Notes under the pieces: model-generated
Told to the model about the DNA's origin: nothing
Seen by the model: the letters and a program-made list of their open reading frames with translations, nothing else
Databases searched by the model: none
Assembly: GCF_018257515.1 (NCBI RefSeq)
Contig: NZ_JAERJR010000026.1
Coordinates: forward strand, 1-37,778
Direction of reading: 5' to 3'
From: Tatumella sp. JGM118
Lineage (GTDB): Bacteria; Pseudomonadota; Gammaproteobacteria; Enterobacterales; Enterobacteriaceae
Length of the DNA stretch: 37,778 nucleotides
Position numbers and translations under genes: made by a program
Shown: positions 8,905 to 19,409 of the stretch, piece after piece
How the letters are laid out: each line of letters starts with the position of its first letter
How positions within the stretch are numbered: the stretch's first letter is position 1

Positions 8905-8953
8905 AGAATGTTTTTCAGATGTTTAGCCGTCCAGATGTTTACACATCTATAAT
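8905..8953. promoter_or_regulatory. metE-metR control region: MetR-like site, four tandem MetJ boxes, metR -10
   Basis: AGAATGTTTTTCA at 8905-8917 matches the MetR consensus TGAA-N5-TTCA at all but one defined base. Four adjoining 8-bp units follow: AGATGTTT (8917-8924), AGCCGTCC (8925-8932), AGATGTTT (8933-8940) and ACACATCT (8941-8948). They match the MetJ box AGACGTCT at 6, 6, 6 and 5 of 8 positions. A perfect TATAAT for metR lies at 8948-8953, overlapping the last box. This predicts MetJ/S-adenosylmethionine repression of metR and MetR activation of metE, as known in enterobacteria. Confidence 0.75.
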
Positions 8954-9011
8954 CAGCAGGTACTGTAATATCCACAAGCGCAAATTATTCAACTTCACAT
9001 GAAGGTCTCTC

Positions 9012-9947
9012 ATGATCGAGATTAAGCACCTGAAAACATTGCAGGCTCTCAGGACGACTGGCTCACTGGCAGGTGCCGCAGCACAATTACATCAGACGCA
9101 GTCAGCACTGTCTCACCAGTTCAGTGACCTGGAACAACGTCTTGGCTTCCGGTTATTTGTCCGTAAAAGCCAGCCGCTACGCTTTACCCCGCAGGGAGAA
9201 ATTCTGCTGCAGCTGGCGGAGCAGGTACTGCCGCAAATCCAGCAGGCACTGCAGGCATGCCATGAACCGCACCAGACCACATTACGCATTGCTATTGAGT
9301 GCCACAGTTGTATCCAGTGGCTGACTCCGGCACTGGATAACTTTCGCAGCAGCTGGCCTCAGGTCGTCGTGGATTTTAAATCCGGCGTAACCTTTGACCC
9401 TCAGCCGGCGCTGCAACAGGGGGAACTGGATATCGTACTCACCTCAGATATTCTGCCCCGCAGCGGGTTACATTATTCCCCGTTATTCGATTTTGAAGTC
9501 AGGCTGGTGATGGCGCCGGACCACCCTCTGGCCGGCAAGGCAGTGATCACCCCGGAAGATCTGGCCGATGAGACGCTGTTAATTTACCCGGTACAACGTC
9601 AGCGTATGGATATCTGGCGTCATTTTCTGCAACCGGCGGGGGTCAGTCCGTCACTGAAAAGCGTGGATAATACCCTGCTGCTGATCCAGATGGTTGCCGC
9701 GAGGATGGGGATTGCCGCCCTGCCCCATTGGGTAGTTGAAAGTTTTGAACGTCAGCAATTGGTGGTCACCCGGACGCCAGGCGAGGGGATCTGGAGTCGT
9801 TTATATGCCGCCGTCCGTGACGGAGAGCAACGCCAGCCGGTGATTGATGCCTTTATCCGCTCATCCCGCCAGCATGCCTGCGAGCAACTGCCTTTTGTCC
9901 GGGATGCTTCCTTTCCGGCGCCGTTGAAGAACGGTGTGGACAACTAA
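9012..9947 (+). CDS. metR: LysR-type methionine regulator MetR
   Basis: The 311-residue protein opens with [18 protein letters not shown], the start of the MetR winged helix-turn-helix (residues 1-60, including [14 protein letters not shown]). A LysR substrate-binding domain follows (about 90-300). MetR activates metE and other methionine genes with homocysteine as co-inducer. GAAGG seven bases before ATG 9012 supports the start. Its promoter carries MetJ-like boxes. The C-terminal 15 residues are variable, as is usual. Confidence 0.95.
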   Translation: MIEIKHLKTLQALRTTGSLAGAAAQLHQTQSALSHQFSDLEQRLGFRLFVRKSQPLRFTPQGEILLQLAEQVLPQIQQALQACHEPHQTTLRIAIECHSCIQWLTPALDNFRSSWPQVVVDFKSGVTFDPQPALQQGELDIVLTSDILPRSGLHYSPLFDFEVRLVMAPDHPLAGKAVITPEDLADETLLIYPVQRQRMDIWRHFLQPAGVSPSLKSVDNTLLLIQMVAARMGIAALPHWVVESFERQQLVVTRTPGEGIWSRLYAAVRDGEQRQPVIDAFIRSSRQHACEQLPFVRDASFPAPLKNGVDN

Positions 9948-10284
9948 CTCCCGACGAATAGCGCCCGGTATCCGTCACCGGGCACTGACTCCCGGATCAC
10001 ACTGCGGCAAAATCACCTATTTTGATATCAATGTTTGGCATTGAGTTATCCGGGCGGATCTGTCGCTGCCAGTGCCATCGTCGGTTATACCGCCGACGTT
10101 GTTGACCGGGAACGGGGATTTATACCCATGATCGACGAAGATGGACTCACTGTAGTATTAATGAGACTGACGACAATCAGTGAGAAAAGACACAAACGGC
10201 GACTCAGCCATCGCTGACACCAGACATCAGGACCGCCTGTACCTCACCGGTCTTTCACTCGCCGGTGAGGCCTGCCGCTGCGAT
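9948..10284. other. Gene-free gap between metR and yigL
   Basis: E. coli has the transporter gene yigM (bioP) between yigL and metR; it is absent here. The gap holds GCCCGGT/ACCGGGC (9963-9969 with 9977-9983), a likely weak metR terminator, and CTCACCGG/CCGGTGAG near 10243-10270 for convergent yigL. A 60-codon frame at 10035-10217 has no recognisable similarity and no clear ribosome site, and I do not call it. Confidence 0.6.
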
Positions 10285-11085
10285 TTACACGCGATAGAGT
10301 GTCTGCAGATAATGCGGCACGGCATCGTCCGCGTTACTACCGATAATTTCCAGCTCCGGTAATACATCCATCAGGCGCTGATGTGCATTACTCATGATGC
10401 AGCCTTTACCTGCCATACTCAGCATCTCTTTATCGTTCATCCCGTCACCGAAAGCGATACAGTCCTGTAAGGTCTTGCCAAGACGCCGCGCAACCTCATC
10501 CAGCGCATGGCCTTTAGATACCCCTCCGGCCATGACCTCCAGACAGCTCGGTAGTGAGAAACTCACATTGACGCGATCACCCCAGCGGGCTGCGATGGCC
10601 TGTTCAAGTACCGTCAGCGCCTCATGATCATCTCCGCTGAAAAAGACCTTACTGATCCCTTCGGTGTCGAGCACCCCTGGCTGATAGAGCTGATACCGGA
10701 AACCGGATTCCCGCACATAGGCGCTCTCTTTTTCGCTGTCACGGCTGAGGTACCATTCATCATTACGGTAAAGCTGAGTCAGGATAGTGTCTGACGAGTA
10801 TTGCAGCTCATACAGATCGCGGGCGATGTCCTGATCGAGATTATGAGCAAAGATCAGATTACCTGCGGTGTCGTGTACCCTGGCACCATTAGAGGTGATC
10901 ATATATGCATCAATATCCAGCTTGTTTCGCATCCGTGCGACATCGATATGATGCCGCCCGGTCGCAAACACAAAGTTGATGCCCTGACGGGTCAGTTTCT
11001 GAAGAATTTCATGGGTGTAATCAGAAAGCGAATGGTCGGGGGAAAGCAGCGTTCCGTCCAGGTCGGAGGCGACGATGTGATACAT
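10285..11085 (-). CDS. yigL: HAD-family (Cof-type) sugar/pyridoxal phosphatase YigL
   Basis: The 266-residue protein shows HAD motif I as SDLDGTLL (Asp8 nucleophile, Asp10), motif II TSNGA, the motif III Lys in GISK or GVSKG, and motif IV FGDGMNDKEML. A Cof-type C2 cap lies between. The E. coli homologue dephosphorylates sugar phosphates and pyridoxal 5'-phosphate in the cytosol. AGAGG about seven bases before ATG 11085 supports the start. It lies 19 bp downstream of pldB on the same strand, so the two are likely co-transcribed as in E. coli, where yigL is linked to phosphosugar-stress relief. Confidence 0.93.
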   Translation of the reverse strand: MYHIVASDLDGTLLSPDHSLSDYTHEILQKLTRQGINFVFATGRHHIDVARMRNKLDIDAYMITSNGARVHDTAGNLIFAHNLDQDIARDLYELQYSSDTILTQLYRNDEWYLSRDSEKESAYVRESGFRYQLYQPGVLDTEGISKVFFSGDDHEALTVLEQAIAARWGDRVNVSFSLPSCLEVMAGGVSKGHALDEVARRLGKTLQDCIAFGDGMNDKEMLSMAGKGCIMSNAHQRLMDVLPELEIIGSNADDAVPHYLQTLYRV

Positions 11086-11104
11086 GAAAACCTCTTTTTT
11101 AGCA

Positions 11105-12145
11105 TCAGGCCGGAATATCCGGAGGTAATTGTGTCATAGCAGGGTGTTCAGCTGACCTGAAACGGTCAAAATAACTGACAATAAAATTCAGCGCCCGGGC
11201 GCGCATCTCGTCTTTTTCGAATAATATTTCATGACGGGCTCCCGGGATAATTTGCGGTGTTTCCCCTTCACACGGGAAACCGGCCTGCCGTCTTGCCGCA
11301 CAGAAGTCATTCTGCGCCTGATTTTCTACCACCAGATCCTCCTCTGCCTGCAGTATAAGCATCGGAGTGGTGAGCTGTGCAGCATCGCGCAGTATTTCAC
11401 GGCCGGCATTGATACTCTCTCTCACCCAGTGAGCCGTAGGGCCGCCCACCTGTAATGCCGGCAGATCCGCATAAAACCGGAGATTACGCTGATAGCGAAC
11501 ACGACTGTGCGTCAGGGTATTGACTGCAAACGGCGCGGCATGCCAGCGGCCGGTTCCCAGGGCAAAGCCTTCCCGTAATCCTGTACGGGTCTCAGTCCAG
11601 TTAAGGATACGTTCTGCCATCCACTCCGGCATCGGCAGGACAATCCCAAACATCGGAGCCACTAAGGCGACGGCATCAAATAGCTCAGGTTGCCGCCGCA
11701 GTAACAATGTCAGAATGGCGCCGCCCATGGAATGTGCCAGCGCAAACTTTTGCAGATAATGACTGCCGGCCAGCTCTCTTTCACAGAGGGTTTCCAAATC
11801 ATCCACGTAATCTGAAAAATTCTCTACGTGGCCGGGATGTGAATCTTCCAGCATCCTGTCGGAAAGGCCCTGCCCGCGGTGATCAATAATGAAAACATCA
11901 TAGCCACACTGGAAGAGATCGTAGGCAACTTCAGGATATTTGATGTAACTTTCAATCCGGCCCGGGGCAATCAGCACAGCCCTGCGGTGGTTCGGTGACG
12001 TAAAACTGACATAACGTATCTTCAGTGCGTCCTTACCCTGAAAGGATCTTTCCTGACGACGGCGCCAGAAATGGAGTAAGGGACCGTTTATAAACGCCGA
12101 AAACTCTTTTTCACGGTGCAACCAGCGTTGCGTAAGCTGTTTCAT
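11105..12145 (-). CDS. pldB: Lysophospholipase L2 PldB
   Basis: The 346-residue alpha/beta hydrolase matches PldB. The nucleophile elbow is AHSMGG with Ser139, the oxyanion segment lies near IAPGRIES, and the acid/His part includes LQAEEDLVV and PGARHEI. It removes the acyl chain from lysophospholipids at the inner membrane. GGAAG five bases before ATG 12145 supports the start. pldB leads a pldB-yigL unit and is divergent from rhtB, with 111 bp between starts. Confidence 0.94.
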   Translation of the reverse strand: MKQLTQRWLHREKEFSAFINGPLLHFWRRRQERSFQGKDALKIRYVSFTSPNHRRAVLIAPGRIESYIKYPEVAYDLFQCGYDVFIIDHRGQGLSDRMLEDSHPGHVENFSDYVDDLETLCERELAGSHYLQKFALAHSMGGAILTLLLRRQPELFDAVALVAPMFGIVLPMPEWMAERILNWTETRTGLREGFALGTGRWHAAPFAVNTLTHSRVRYQRNLRFYADLPALQVGGPTAHWVRESINAGREILRDAAQLTTPMLILQAEEDLVVENQAQNDFCAARRQAGFPCEGETPQIIPGARHEILFEKDEMRARALNFIVSYFDRFRSAEHPAMTQLPPDIPA

Positions 12146-12256
12146 GACTCTTCCTTCGGCGTTTTCACATCACTCTCAAACGACTCAATGACAGTATCGT
12201 CGCCGGAGATTATAACGTATTCTATCGCTCTTCTGCTGATGAATGGAGCGATATCA

Positions 12257-12880
12257 ATGACCCTTGAATGGTGGATCACTTACCTGCTGACCACTACCCT
12301 GCTGAGCCTTTCCCCGGGGTCCGGTGCCATTAACACCATGAGTACCGGGATAAGCCACGGCTATAAAAAAACACAGATTGCAATCGCCGGGCTGCAGAGC
12401 GGGCTGGCTGTTCACATTATTCTGGTCGGGATCGGTCTGGGGGCATTGTTTTCACACTCCACGCTGGCGTTTGAAATTCTGAAATGGGCCGGTGCGGCTT
12501 ATCTTATCTGGCTTGGGATCCAGCAGTGGAGAACCAAAGGTGCTATTGACCTGAATGCGGTGGCGAAAGTCACGTCAAAAGGCAAAGTGTATAAACGTGC
12601 TCTGCTGGTAAATCTGACTAACCCTAAGAGTATCGTTTTCCTGGCCGCCCTGTTTCCGCAGTTTATTTTACCGCACCAGCCACTGATCCTTCAGTATCTG
12701 GTGCTGGGAGTGACCACCATCACGGTCGATATTCTGGTGATGCAAGGGTACGCCCTGCTGGCGACGCGGATTTCCCGCTGGATCAAAGGCCCACGGCAGA
12801 TGCAGCTGCTTAACCGGATCTTTGGCAGTGTTTTTATTGCCATCGGCGTCGTGCTGGCCTCTGCCCGGCGAGGGATCTGA
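12257..12880 (+). CDS. rhtB: Homoserine/homoserine lactone exporter RhtB
   Basis: The 207-residue LysE/RhtB-superfamily membrane protein has about six hydrophobic segments and the family signature [10 protein letters not shown] near the N-terminus. It closely follows E. coli RhtB throughout (ILSLSPGSG-, [19 protein letters not shown]). It exports homoserine and related compounds across the inner membrane. ATG 12257 fits RhtB length and has GGAG about eight bases upstream; the open frame extends to 12116 but that part overlaps pldB. Confidence 0.94.
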   Translation: MTLEWWITYLLTTTLLSLSPGSGAINTMSTGISHGYKKTQIAIAGLQSGLAVHIILVGIGLGALFSHSTLAFEILKWAGAAYLIWLGIQQWRTKGAIDLNAVAKVTSKGKVYKRALLVNLTNPKSIVFLAALFPQFILPHQPLILQYLVLGVTTITVDILVMQGYALLATRISRWIKGPRQMQLLNRIFGSVFIAIGVVLASARRGI

Positions 12881-12888
12881 CGTGACTC

Positions 12889-12915
12889 CCGGGCCTGCAG
12901 ATGACGCAGGCCCGG
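12889..12915. terminator. Bidirectional hairpin between convergent rhtB and rhtC
   Basis: CCGGGCCTGC (12889-12898) and GCAGGCCCGG (12906-12915) form a perfect 10-bp stem with a 7-base loop in the 40-bp gap between the two stop codons. No long T tract on either side. Confidence 0.65.
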
Positions 12916-12920
12916 CACGA

Positions 12921-13550
12921 TTAACGGGTCAGTATCAGATGCAGGCCGAACGCGGTGAACAGCACGCCCCCCACACCATCCAGCCATTTGCCCATCTGCT
13001 GATACTTCAGGCGCATCCAGGGTAACGCAAACACCGTTGCGACCAGTAAAAACCAGCCCAGCGTCTCCAGCAGGATCAGGGCATAAATTCCCCCGCGTTG
13101 TAATGCACTGGCATCCTCGCCGACAAACAGTGAAAAGACGCTGCCGAAATAGATAACCACTTTCGGGTTCGACAGATTGGTCAGTAACCCGCGCAGGAAC
13201 GTTTTCCCCTGCTGTGCTGTGACCACAGGCTCAGCCGGAATCTCTGACGCCGGGTGCTTATGCTGGCGTCGTGCAGAGCGCAGGAGCTGCCAGCCCATCC
13301 AGATCAGGTATAACCCGCCACCGGCCATAATCAGTTTGTGCAGCCAGGCCATTTTTTCCAGCAGCAGGTTTAAGCCCAGTAAAGCCACCGCAGCCCAGAT
13401 AGCCACGCCCATCGTCACGCCCAGCACCCCCATCAGGGCTTCCCGGGGAGAACGGGTCACCGCGGCCCTTGAAATAAAAAAGAAATCCGGACCCGGGCTC
13501 ATCAGCGCAAGTAACTGCACCAGAGCCAGGGTTAGAAACGACATCAGCAT
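12921..13550 (-). CDS. rhtC: Threonine exporter RhtC
   Basis: The 209-residue LysE/RhtB-family exporter has the motif LMSPGPDFFF at about residues 15-24 and GLLTNLSNPKVVIYF in the second half, as in E. coli RhtC. It effluxes threonine (and some homoserine). ATG 13550 is preferred over an in-frame GTG at 13559 because AGGAG lies eight bases before the ATG and overlaps the GTG. It follows recQ by 39 bp on the same strand and is probably co-transcribed with it, as in E. coli. Confidence 0.94.
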   Translation of the reverse strand: MLMSFLTLALVQLLALMSPGPDFFFISRAAVTRSPREALMGVLGVTMGVAIWAAVALLGLNLLLEKMAWLHKLIMAGGGLYLIWMGWQLLRSARRQHKHPASEIPAEPVVTAQQGKTFLRGLLTNLSNPKVVIYFGSVFSLFVGEDASALQRGGIYALILLETLGWFLLVATVFALPWMRLKYQQMGKWLDGVGGVLFTAFGLHLILTR

Positions 13551-13589
13551 GCCGGTCACTCCTGAAATAGTCGATAGATAAGAAAAAAG

Positions 13590-15413
13590 TTAATGATCGC
13601 TGAGATGCTGTTTAATCATCTGCATAAATGGCCGGCCAAAGCGTTCCAGTTTACGTTGCCCGATGCCATTCACACTCAGCATTTCTGAGGCTGTGACCGG
13701 GAGTAACTCCGTCATTTCAATCAGCGTCGCGTCGTTAAACACCACATACGGAGGAACGCTTTCTTCATCGGCGATGGTTTTGCGTAATTTTCTGAGTTTG
13801 GCAAACAATTTGCGATCGTAATTACCGCCCGGAACCCGGCTCATCCCGGGCCTCGGTTTAGCCACCATCATGCGCGGTACGGCCAGCATCAGCGAAGCCT
13901 CGCCCCGTAAGACCGGCCGGGCCGCCTCGGTCAGCTGCAATGCCGAATGCTGGCTGATATTCTGGGTCACCAGACCCAGATGGATCAATTGCCGTAACAC
14001 ACTCACCCAGTGTTCATGGGAGTGTTCACGACCAATGCCATACACCGGCAGTTGGTCATGCCCCAGGTCTTTGATACGCTGACTGGCTGCCCCGCGGATC
14101 ACCTCGACGATGTAGCCCATGCCGAAACGTTGCCCGGCACGGTAGATAGCCGATAGCGCTTTCTGCGCATCCACCAGCCCGTCATACTGGCGGGGAGGAT
14201 CCAGACAGATATCGCAGTTATCGCAGGGCTGTTGCCGCCCCTCATCAAAATAATTAAGCAGCACCAGACGCCGGCAGGTCTGTGCTTCGGCGAATGCGCC
14301 CATGGCGTTGAGTTTATGCCTTTCGATATCCTGCATCGCACCCGGGGGTTTTTCGTCCAGACAGCGCCGTAACCAGGCCATATCTGCCGGGTCATAGAGC
14401 ATCATCGCTTCGGCGGGCAATCCGTCCCTGCCGGCACGCCCGGTTTCCTGATAATAGGATTCAATATTACGCGGGATATCAAAATGCACCACAAACCGGA
14501 CATTCGGTTTATTGATCCCCATCCCGAAAGCCACCGTCGCGACCACGACCTGCAGGTCATCGCGCTGAAATGCCTCCTGAATATGGGCCCGTTGCCCGGG
14601 CTCAAGCCCCGCATGGTAAGCACCGGCACTGATCCCCCGGCTTTGCAAACGGGCGGCGGTATCTTCAACCTTCGCCCGGCTGTTGCAGTAGATGATGCCA
14701 CTCTTTCCGCGTTGCTCCTGCACATAGCGCAGCAACTGCTCGGTGGGTTTATATTTTTCCAGCAGGGTATAGCGGATATTCGGGCGGTCGAAACTGCTGA
14801 TCTGTACCAGCGGGTCATCAAGCTGCAATTGCCGGAGAATATCATGGCGGGTGGCGTTATCTGCCGTGGCCGTTAATGCCATGATCCGCAGGCCGGGAAA
14901 ACGCTGACGCAGCCCCCCGAGGGCGCCATACTCCGGACGGAAGTCATGACCCCACTGGGAAATACAATGCGCTTCATCGACCGCCAGCATCGCCGGTTGC
15001 CACTGTGACAGTGCATCGAGAAAGCTTTCCATCATCAGCCGTTCCGGCGCGACATAGAGCAGTTTTATCCGCCCCTGCCGGCAGTCAGCATAAATCTGCT
15101 GCTGTTCTTCCCGGGTCTGAGAGGAATTCAGGCTGGCCGCCATCACCCCGTTGGCCAGCAACTGATCGACCTGATCTTTCATCAGCGAGATCAGCGGCGA
15201 AACCACCAGTGTCAGCCCTTCGCTAACCAGCGCGGGGATCTGATAACAGAGGGATTTTCCGCCGCCGGTGGGCATGATCACCAGGCAATCCCGCCCGGCG
15301 AGAGCCGCATGGATTATCGCTTCCTGCCCCGGACGGAACTGCTGGTAACCAAAGATATCCTGCAGGACCTGCTTTGCCTGTTCCTGCGCCGGAATGACTG
15401 CCGTTGTTGTCAC
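13590..15413 (-). CDS. recQ: ATP-dependent 3'-5' DNA helicase RecQ
   Basis: The 607-residue protein has Walker A TGGGKS (49-54), DEAH within [18 protein letters not shown], the motif VI region [10 protein letters not shown], a zinc-binding Cys set (CRRL...CDNCDIC) and winged-helix (RQC) segments. A C-terminal HRDC domain ends it (about 525-600). It unwinds DNA during RecF-pathway recombination and suppresses illegitimate recombination. The start is GTG at 15413, with AGGAC five to six bases upstream. It follows pldA by 20 bp on the same strand. Confidence 0.97.
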   Translation of the reverse strand: MTTTAVIPAQEQAKQVLQDIFGYQQFRPGQEAIIHAALAGRDCLVIMPTGGGKSLCYQIPALVSEGLTLVVSPLISLMKDQVDQLLANGVMAASLNSSQTREEQQQIYADCRQGRIKLLYVAPERLMMESFLDALSQWQPAMLAVDEAHCISQWGHDFRPEYGALGGLRQRFPGLRIMALTATADNATRHDILRQLQLDDPLVQISSFDRPNIRYTLLEKYKPTEQLLRYVQEQRGKSGIIYCNSRAKVEDTAARLQSRGISAGAYHAGLEPGQRAHIQEAFQRDDLQVVVATVAFGMGINKPNVRFVVHFDIPRNIESYYQETGRAGRDGLPAEAMMLYDPADMAWLRRCLDEKPPGAMQDIERHKLNAMGAFAEAQTCRRLVLLNYFDEGRQQPCDNCDICLDPPRQYDGLVDAQKALSAIYRAGQRFGMGYIVEVIRGAASQRIKDLGHDQLPVYGIGREHSHEHWVSVLRQLIHLGLVTQNISQHSALQLTEAARPVLRGEASLMLAVPRMMVAKPRPGMSRVPGGNYDRKLFAKLRKLRKTIADEESVPPYVVFNDATLIEMTELLPVTASEMLSVNGIGQRKLERFGRPFMQMIKQHLSDH

Positions 15414-15433
15414 AAATGTCCTGTACTTATTAA

Positions 15434-16312
15434 TCAGAATAAATCGTTTAACGTAAAGCCGATACCCACCCGGGTCTGACGGTGATTATAATCGATCAGA
15501 GATTCACCATAGCCACTGAATACCTGGGTATAGAAACGTACATGGTTGGTCAGCGGATAACTCCAGCCGAGCAATGCACCGCCATAACCGCTATTCCAGT
15601 TATAGTTACCCTCAACACTGAAGATACTGTCGCCCAGCATATACCCCAGTTTTGCGCGGTAATAGCCCATATACTTAGTAATATCCGGATTGTCGTCACT
15701 GTTCGCACTTTCCGGGATACGGTACCAGGGCTTAATCTCGGCCAGCATATTACCATTTTTTGCCATTAAACGGGCATATACCCGGTTCCAGCTTCGGGAC
15801 GTCGGGTCGCTGCGGCCATTAGACTGATGGTTGAAACCCGTCTCCACGTCGCGCAATGTCCAGTCACCTAACTGATAATCCGTCGCCCAGCCGACAAAGA
15901 GTTGTGGTTCATAGTTCGTTTCACGGAAAGGTGATGATGCCCGGGTATTAGAGATCTGCCACCAGGAACGTTGTGTATACGACATCGCCAGTACAGAGTT
16001 GTCGCCGGCAATCCCGCGCCAGATAGGAAACGCCAGGCTCAGCTGGAATTTTAATTCATCTTTTTTCGCTTTATCTGCCCAGCTATAGCTGGAGATCGCA
16101 GAAGTATTCATATTACTGGTATCGGTATAGATCACATAATTGCTCTCATACGGATACAGTAAAAATGCATTGTCATGTTTTTCGAGCAAATTCGCGATGA
16201 TACTGCCACGTACCGCCGAACTGTCATGAACATCACTGATGGTCGCCTCATCGGCCTGCACCAGCACAGGGGATAACAGAGCGACCACCGCCCATAAATA
16301 ACATAAACGCAT
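15434..16312 (-). CDS. pldA: Outer-membrane phospholipase A1 PldA
   Basis: The 292-residue precursor begins with a 20-residue signal peptide ([20 protein letters not shown]). The catalytic residues sit in [10 protein letters not shown] and SRSWNRVY: His162, Ser164 and Asn176, the same precursor positions as in E. coli. It is a 12-stranded beta-barrel that dimerises with Ca2+ and degrades phospholipids misplaced in the outer leaflet; the final Phe is the usual barrel end. ATG 16312 opens the signal peptide; a longer frame to 16417 would prepend an implausible segment. It is divergent from yigI. Confidence 0.95.
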   Translation of the reverse strand: MRLCYLWAVVALLSPVLVQADEATISDVHDSSAVRGSIIANLLEKHDNAFLLYPYESNYVIYTDTSNMNTSAISSYSWADKAKKDELKFQLSLAFPIWRGIAGDNSVLAMSYTQRSWWQISNTRASSPFRETNYEPQLFVGWATDYQLGDWTLRDVETGFNHQSNGRSDPTSRSWNRVYARLMAKNGNMLAEIKPWYRIPESANSDDNPDITKYMGYYRAKLGYMLGDSIFSVEGNYNWNSGYGGALLGWSYPLTNHVRFYTQVFSGYGESLIDYNHRQTRVGIGFTLNDLF

Positions 16313-16471
16313 ACACTTCACCCTAACGTCAAAAACAACAAACATGGCGCTATCACAGATAAAAACCCGCAAAAAAGGCCACAAATCTTCACCTGGAAAG
16401 GTGTACAGGAACAGCATAATATGTGAATTAATGCAAAACTGCTCAGATGAATTTCAAGCCGCAGGTAAAAC

Positions 16472-16942
16472 ATGTCTCTTCGCTATCTGACTCAACACCA
16501 GGCGCGTTTGCTGGTGAGTGAAATTTTCGTCAACAGCATGCCTTTTAATCAGGCGCTGGGACTGACACTACAGCACCTGGACGATCAGCAGGCGACCCTG
16601 ATTTTGCCGAACAGACCGTCACTGACCGGTAATGCCCTGCAAAAAATAGTGCATGGCGGCGTCATTGCGTCGGTGCTGGATGTTGCCGCAGGCCTGGTGT
16701 GCGTCAACTACGCACTGACCCGGCAGGACATGATCAGCGAAGAAGAGCTCAGGCAACGTCTTTCAAGGATGGGGACAATCGATTTACGCGTCGATTACCT
16801 GCGTCCGGGCCGGGGCGACATCTTTACCGCGACCGCACAACTGCTGCGTGGCGGCAACAAAATAGCCGTCAGCCGGGTAGAGTTACATAATCAGGATCAG
16901 GAGTATATTGCCACTGCGACGGCCTCTTATCTGGTCGGTTAA
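16472..16942 (+). CDS. yigI: Hotdog-fold thioesterase family protein YigI
   Basis: The 156-residue protein has the PaaI-type hotdog signature [15 protein letters not shown] at about residues 60-75, with the core Gly-rich helix and a C-terminal strand ATASYLV. Family members hydrolyse acyl-CoA thioesters; the E. coli homologue is assigned as a medium/long-chain acyl-CoA thioesterase. AGGT precedes ATG 16472 by about six bases. It is the last gene of the conserved recQ-pldA-yigI block before the accessory genes, and is divergent from pldA. Confidence 0.9.
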   Translation: MSLRYLTQHQARLLVSEIFVNSMPFNQALGLTLQHLDDQQATLILPNRPSLTGNALQKIVHGGVIASVLDVAAGLVCVNYALTRQDMISEEELRQRLSRMGTIDLRVDYLRPGRGDIFTATAQLLRGGNKIAVSRVELHNQDQEYIATATASYLVG

Positions 16943-17067
16943 CACAGAAACATGGCTGAAGATCCCCGTCATAAAATCAGGAAAAAATATTTTACAGTCC
17001 GCCGGACAAAATGGTATCAGAGATATCCATCTCATTGATGAATTTAACAATATCAGGATCTCTGTTA

Positions 17068-17784
17068 ATGAATACCGTTAAACGTTTGCTGGCACTGAGT
17101 GTTTTTTCACTGGTCATCACCGGCCCTTTTGCGCAAGCCAAAGACGCTCCCCAGCCTCCACTGTATCAGGGCGTCAATGTCGCTCAACTCGCTCACCAGC
17201 AGCCGGTTCACTGGGTGTCTGTCCCGCAAATTGAAAACAGTCTGCGCGGACAACCTCCGATTGCCGTCGGTTTTGATATTGATGATACCCTGCTCTATTC
17301 GACTCCCGGTTTTTATCGCGGGCAACAGATGTTTTCTCCGGGTAGCGATGCTTACCTGAATAATCCGCAGTTTTGGCAGAAAATGAATAATGGCTGGGAT
17401 GACTTCAGTATTCCGAAACAGGTGGCCAGACAACTGATCGCCATGCACCTGAAACGCGGCGATCATATTTATTTTATTACGGCCCGGACCCCGACCAAAA
17501 CCGAGACCGTCAGCCGGACTATCCGGCAGGACTTCGGTATTCCCGACAATGCCATGAATAAGGTCATCTTCAGTGGCTTCCGTGCGGGACAAAACACCAA
17601 AGTGAGCTGGATTAAACAAAAAAACATCCGGATCTTCTACGGGGATGCCGACAGCGATATTACCGCTGCCCGTGACGCCGGGGCCAGGGGTATCCGCGTT
17701 TTACGTGCCGCCAACTCATCGTATCAGCCCCTGCCTGACGCCGGGGACCTGGGGGAAGAGGTGATTGTCGACTCCCAGTATTAA
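17068..17784 (+). CDS. aphA: Periplasmic class B acid phosphatase AphA
   Basis: The 238-residue precursor has a signal peptide ([15 protein letters not shown]..., cleavage after FAQA). The DDDD-superfamily motif FDIDDT follows (Asp70 nucleophile, Asp72). Later motifs [10 protein letters not shown] and [20 protein letters not shown] match AphA, a Mg2+-dependent tetrameric phosphomonoesterase and phosphotransferase. ATG 17068 opens the signal; AGGA lies about ten bases upstream, and the in-frame start at 17011 is upstream of it. In E. coli aphA is elsewhere in the chromosome, so its place after yigI is a rearrangement. A 12-bp hairpin follows, so it is probably not part of the next operon. Confidence 0.94.
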   Translation: MNTVKRLLALSVFSLVITGPFAQAKDAPQPPLYQGVNVAQLAHQQPVHWVSVPQIENSLRGQPPIAVGFDIDDTLLYSTPGFYRGQQMFSPGSDAYLNNPQFWQKMNNGWDDFSIPKQVARQLIAMHLKRGDHIYFITARTPTKTETVSRTIRQDFGIPDNAMNKVIFSGFRAGQNTKVSWIKQKNIRIFYGDADSDITAARDAGARGIRVLRAANSSYQPLPDAGDLGEEVIVDSQY

Positions 17785-17789
17785 TCTTT

Positions 17790-17830
17790 CCGCCGTCCGG
17801 GTCGCCGTCCGCCGGCAGCCCGGACGGCGG
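17790..17830 (+). terminator. Strong hairpin after aphA
   Basis: CCGCCGTCCGGG (17790-17801) and CCCGGACGGCGG (17819-17830) form a perfect 12-bp stem with a 17-base loop, five bases past the aphA stop. TGATTT follows, so the T tract is short. Confidence 0.7.
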
Positions 17831-18097
17831 TGATTTCTGCATTTTCCCCTCCCCATAAGAAAAAACTCTGCTTTCGTCCCCACGGCCCGCGACGCTCAGC
17901 CAGGCACCTGCGGTGCACCATGGGCGGTCATCACTAACGGTTCTTCTGGCCTGCAGACTGCCCTCTGAAGGCGCGTCCGCACAAGGTTGGTGCTATGATT
18001 TTCCGTCACCCCAGTTGTCAGTATTAATCACTTGTTGCTCTGCGGCAGGCAACAGAACATGCCTGAATCAACTGTGTTCACCACTGGGGAAATACTG
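17831..18097 (+). promoter_or_regulatory. Leader and promoter region of the MFS-LysR-amidase-dsdA cluster
   Basis: No gene is seen in this gap. An extended -10 element, TG-C-TATGAT, lies at 17991-17999, about 100 bp before the MFS start; no good -35 accompanies it, which is common for extended -10 promoters. A GC-rich hairpin GGCACC...GGTGC lies near 17900-17925. The region between the -10 and the start is the natural place for LysR binding, but no specific box could be identified. Confidence 0.45.
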
Positions 18098-19324
18098 ATG
18101 AAGACCGGAAAAGTGCTCAATCACCCGACGTTTGCTTTTATCCTGCTTTACCTCGGCTTTATGATTTCCTATGTTGACCGCAGTGCAATATCCCTTTCAC
18201 TGGTACATATCGGTAAAGACTTTCATATGGGGCCGGCGGAACTGGGGATTGTACTCAGCGTGTTTTACCTCGGGTACACCGTCATGCAGATCCCGGGCGG
18301 ATGGCTGTCTGATAGGTTTGGCAGTAAGTTCGTCATTATTATTTCTATCGGCCTCTGGTCCCTGTTTACGGTACTCACCGGTTTTGCCTGGTCGCTGACA
18401 TCACTGCTGGTGATCCGCTTTCTGTTTGGCCTCGGGGAAGGGGGATATCCGTCTTCCGCTATGAAAGGGATTGCCGAACTGTACCCACGGACCGCCCGTC
18501 CGAAAATGACCGGCCTGCTGATTTCATCCAACTATGTCGGCAGCTTTGTTGCTCCGCTGATCATTGCGCCATTAATTCTTGGGTTAGGCTGGCGTGACGC
18601 CTTTTTCAGTATCGGCATCGCCGGGATTATTTTCGCACTGTTCTACGGACTGTTTATCCCCCGTACCGGCGGCGACAGCACAGAAAAGCGGCAGAAGATC
18701 ACCCGGCAAGGGATCGGCGAACTGATGCGTATGCCGTTTCTGTGGAAAATCATGCTGATCTGGTTCTGTCTGAGCATGGTCAATAAAGGGCTGGATGCCT
18801 GGATGCCCATCTACCTGATGAAAGCCCGTGGCCTGGATTTAAAAACCGTCGGTTTTTTACTGCCCCTGCCTTTTATCGCAGCCAGTGTCGCTTCAGCACT
18901 CGGTGGCTGGGTCATGACCCGCTGGTTTGAAGGGAAAGAGAAAGTGATGCTGATCCTGAGCTGTCTGCTGACCGGTGTCTTTGTCTACGGGATGTATCAG
19001 GCGCATACCACCACCGAAGTCATGGTGTATCAGACCATCGCCTATTTCTTCAAATCGTTTGTTTTCTCCGTGGCTTTTGCTCTGCCGGCAAAAATACTGG
19101 CACAGCGACTGGTCGGGACCGGTATCGGCATCATTAACTTTGGCGGACAAGCCGCCGGATTTGTCTCGCCGCTGGCTATCGGGTTGATTATTTCGGTGAC
19201 CCACAGTTACCCGTCGGCGTTCCTGTTCCTGCTGGCCTCCATCGCGGTTGCGGTACTGGTCAGCCTGACGTTCAGCACGACCAAAAGCCGTGACCTGCCA
19301 CTGGCACAAGCCCGTAAAGCCTGA
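18098..19324 (+). CDS. MFS transporter, anion:cation symporter (ACS) type
   Basis: The 408-residue protein has 12 predicted membrane segments. It shows ACS-family features: YVDRSAIS in the first helix, the loop 2-3 motif GGWLSDRFGSK, GLGEGGYPSS in helix 4, and YPRTARPK after it. ACS carriers take up organic anions such as sugar acids, tartrate or aromatic acids with protons. GGGGA nine bases before ATG 18098 supports the start; a longer frame begins at 18032. It heads a same-strand run with a LysR gene, an amidase and a D-serine ammonia-lyase, so its substrate is probably the compound those enzymes degrade. The substrate cannot be read from sequence. Confidence 0.88.
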   Translation: MKTGKVLNHPTFAFILLYLGFMISYVDRSAISLSLVHIGKDFHMGPAELGIVLSVFYLGYTVMQIPGGWLSDRFGSKFVIIISIGLWSLFTVLTGFAWSLTSLLVIRFLFGLGEGGYPSSAMKGIAELYPRTARPKMTGLLISSNYVGSFVAPLIIAPLILGLGWRDAFFSIGIAGIIFALFYGLFIPRTGGDSTEKRQKITRQGIGELMRMPFLWKIMLIWFCLSMVNKGLDAWMPIYLMKARGLDLKTVGFLLPLPFIAASVASALGGWVMTRWFEGKEKVMLILSCLLTGVFVYGMYQAHTTTEVMVYQTIAYFFKSFVFSVAFALPAKILAQRLVGTGIGIINFGGQAAGFVSPLAIGLIISVTHSYPSAFLFLLASIAVAVLVSLTFSTTKSRDLPLAQARKA

Positions 19325-19409
19325 GTGACGGAGAGCGGAACGATTATTTGCAGATCGGGATAAGAGTTCCGCTACACTGCTGTGACGTCAGCCAGGAGAT
19401 GTTTCACTC

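Noticed and set aside
10035-10217. 60-codon plus-strand frame between metR and yigL
   Set aside because: No recognisable similarity, no clear ribosome site, and it lies between the hairpins ending two convergent genes.
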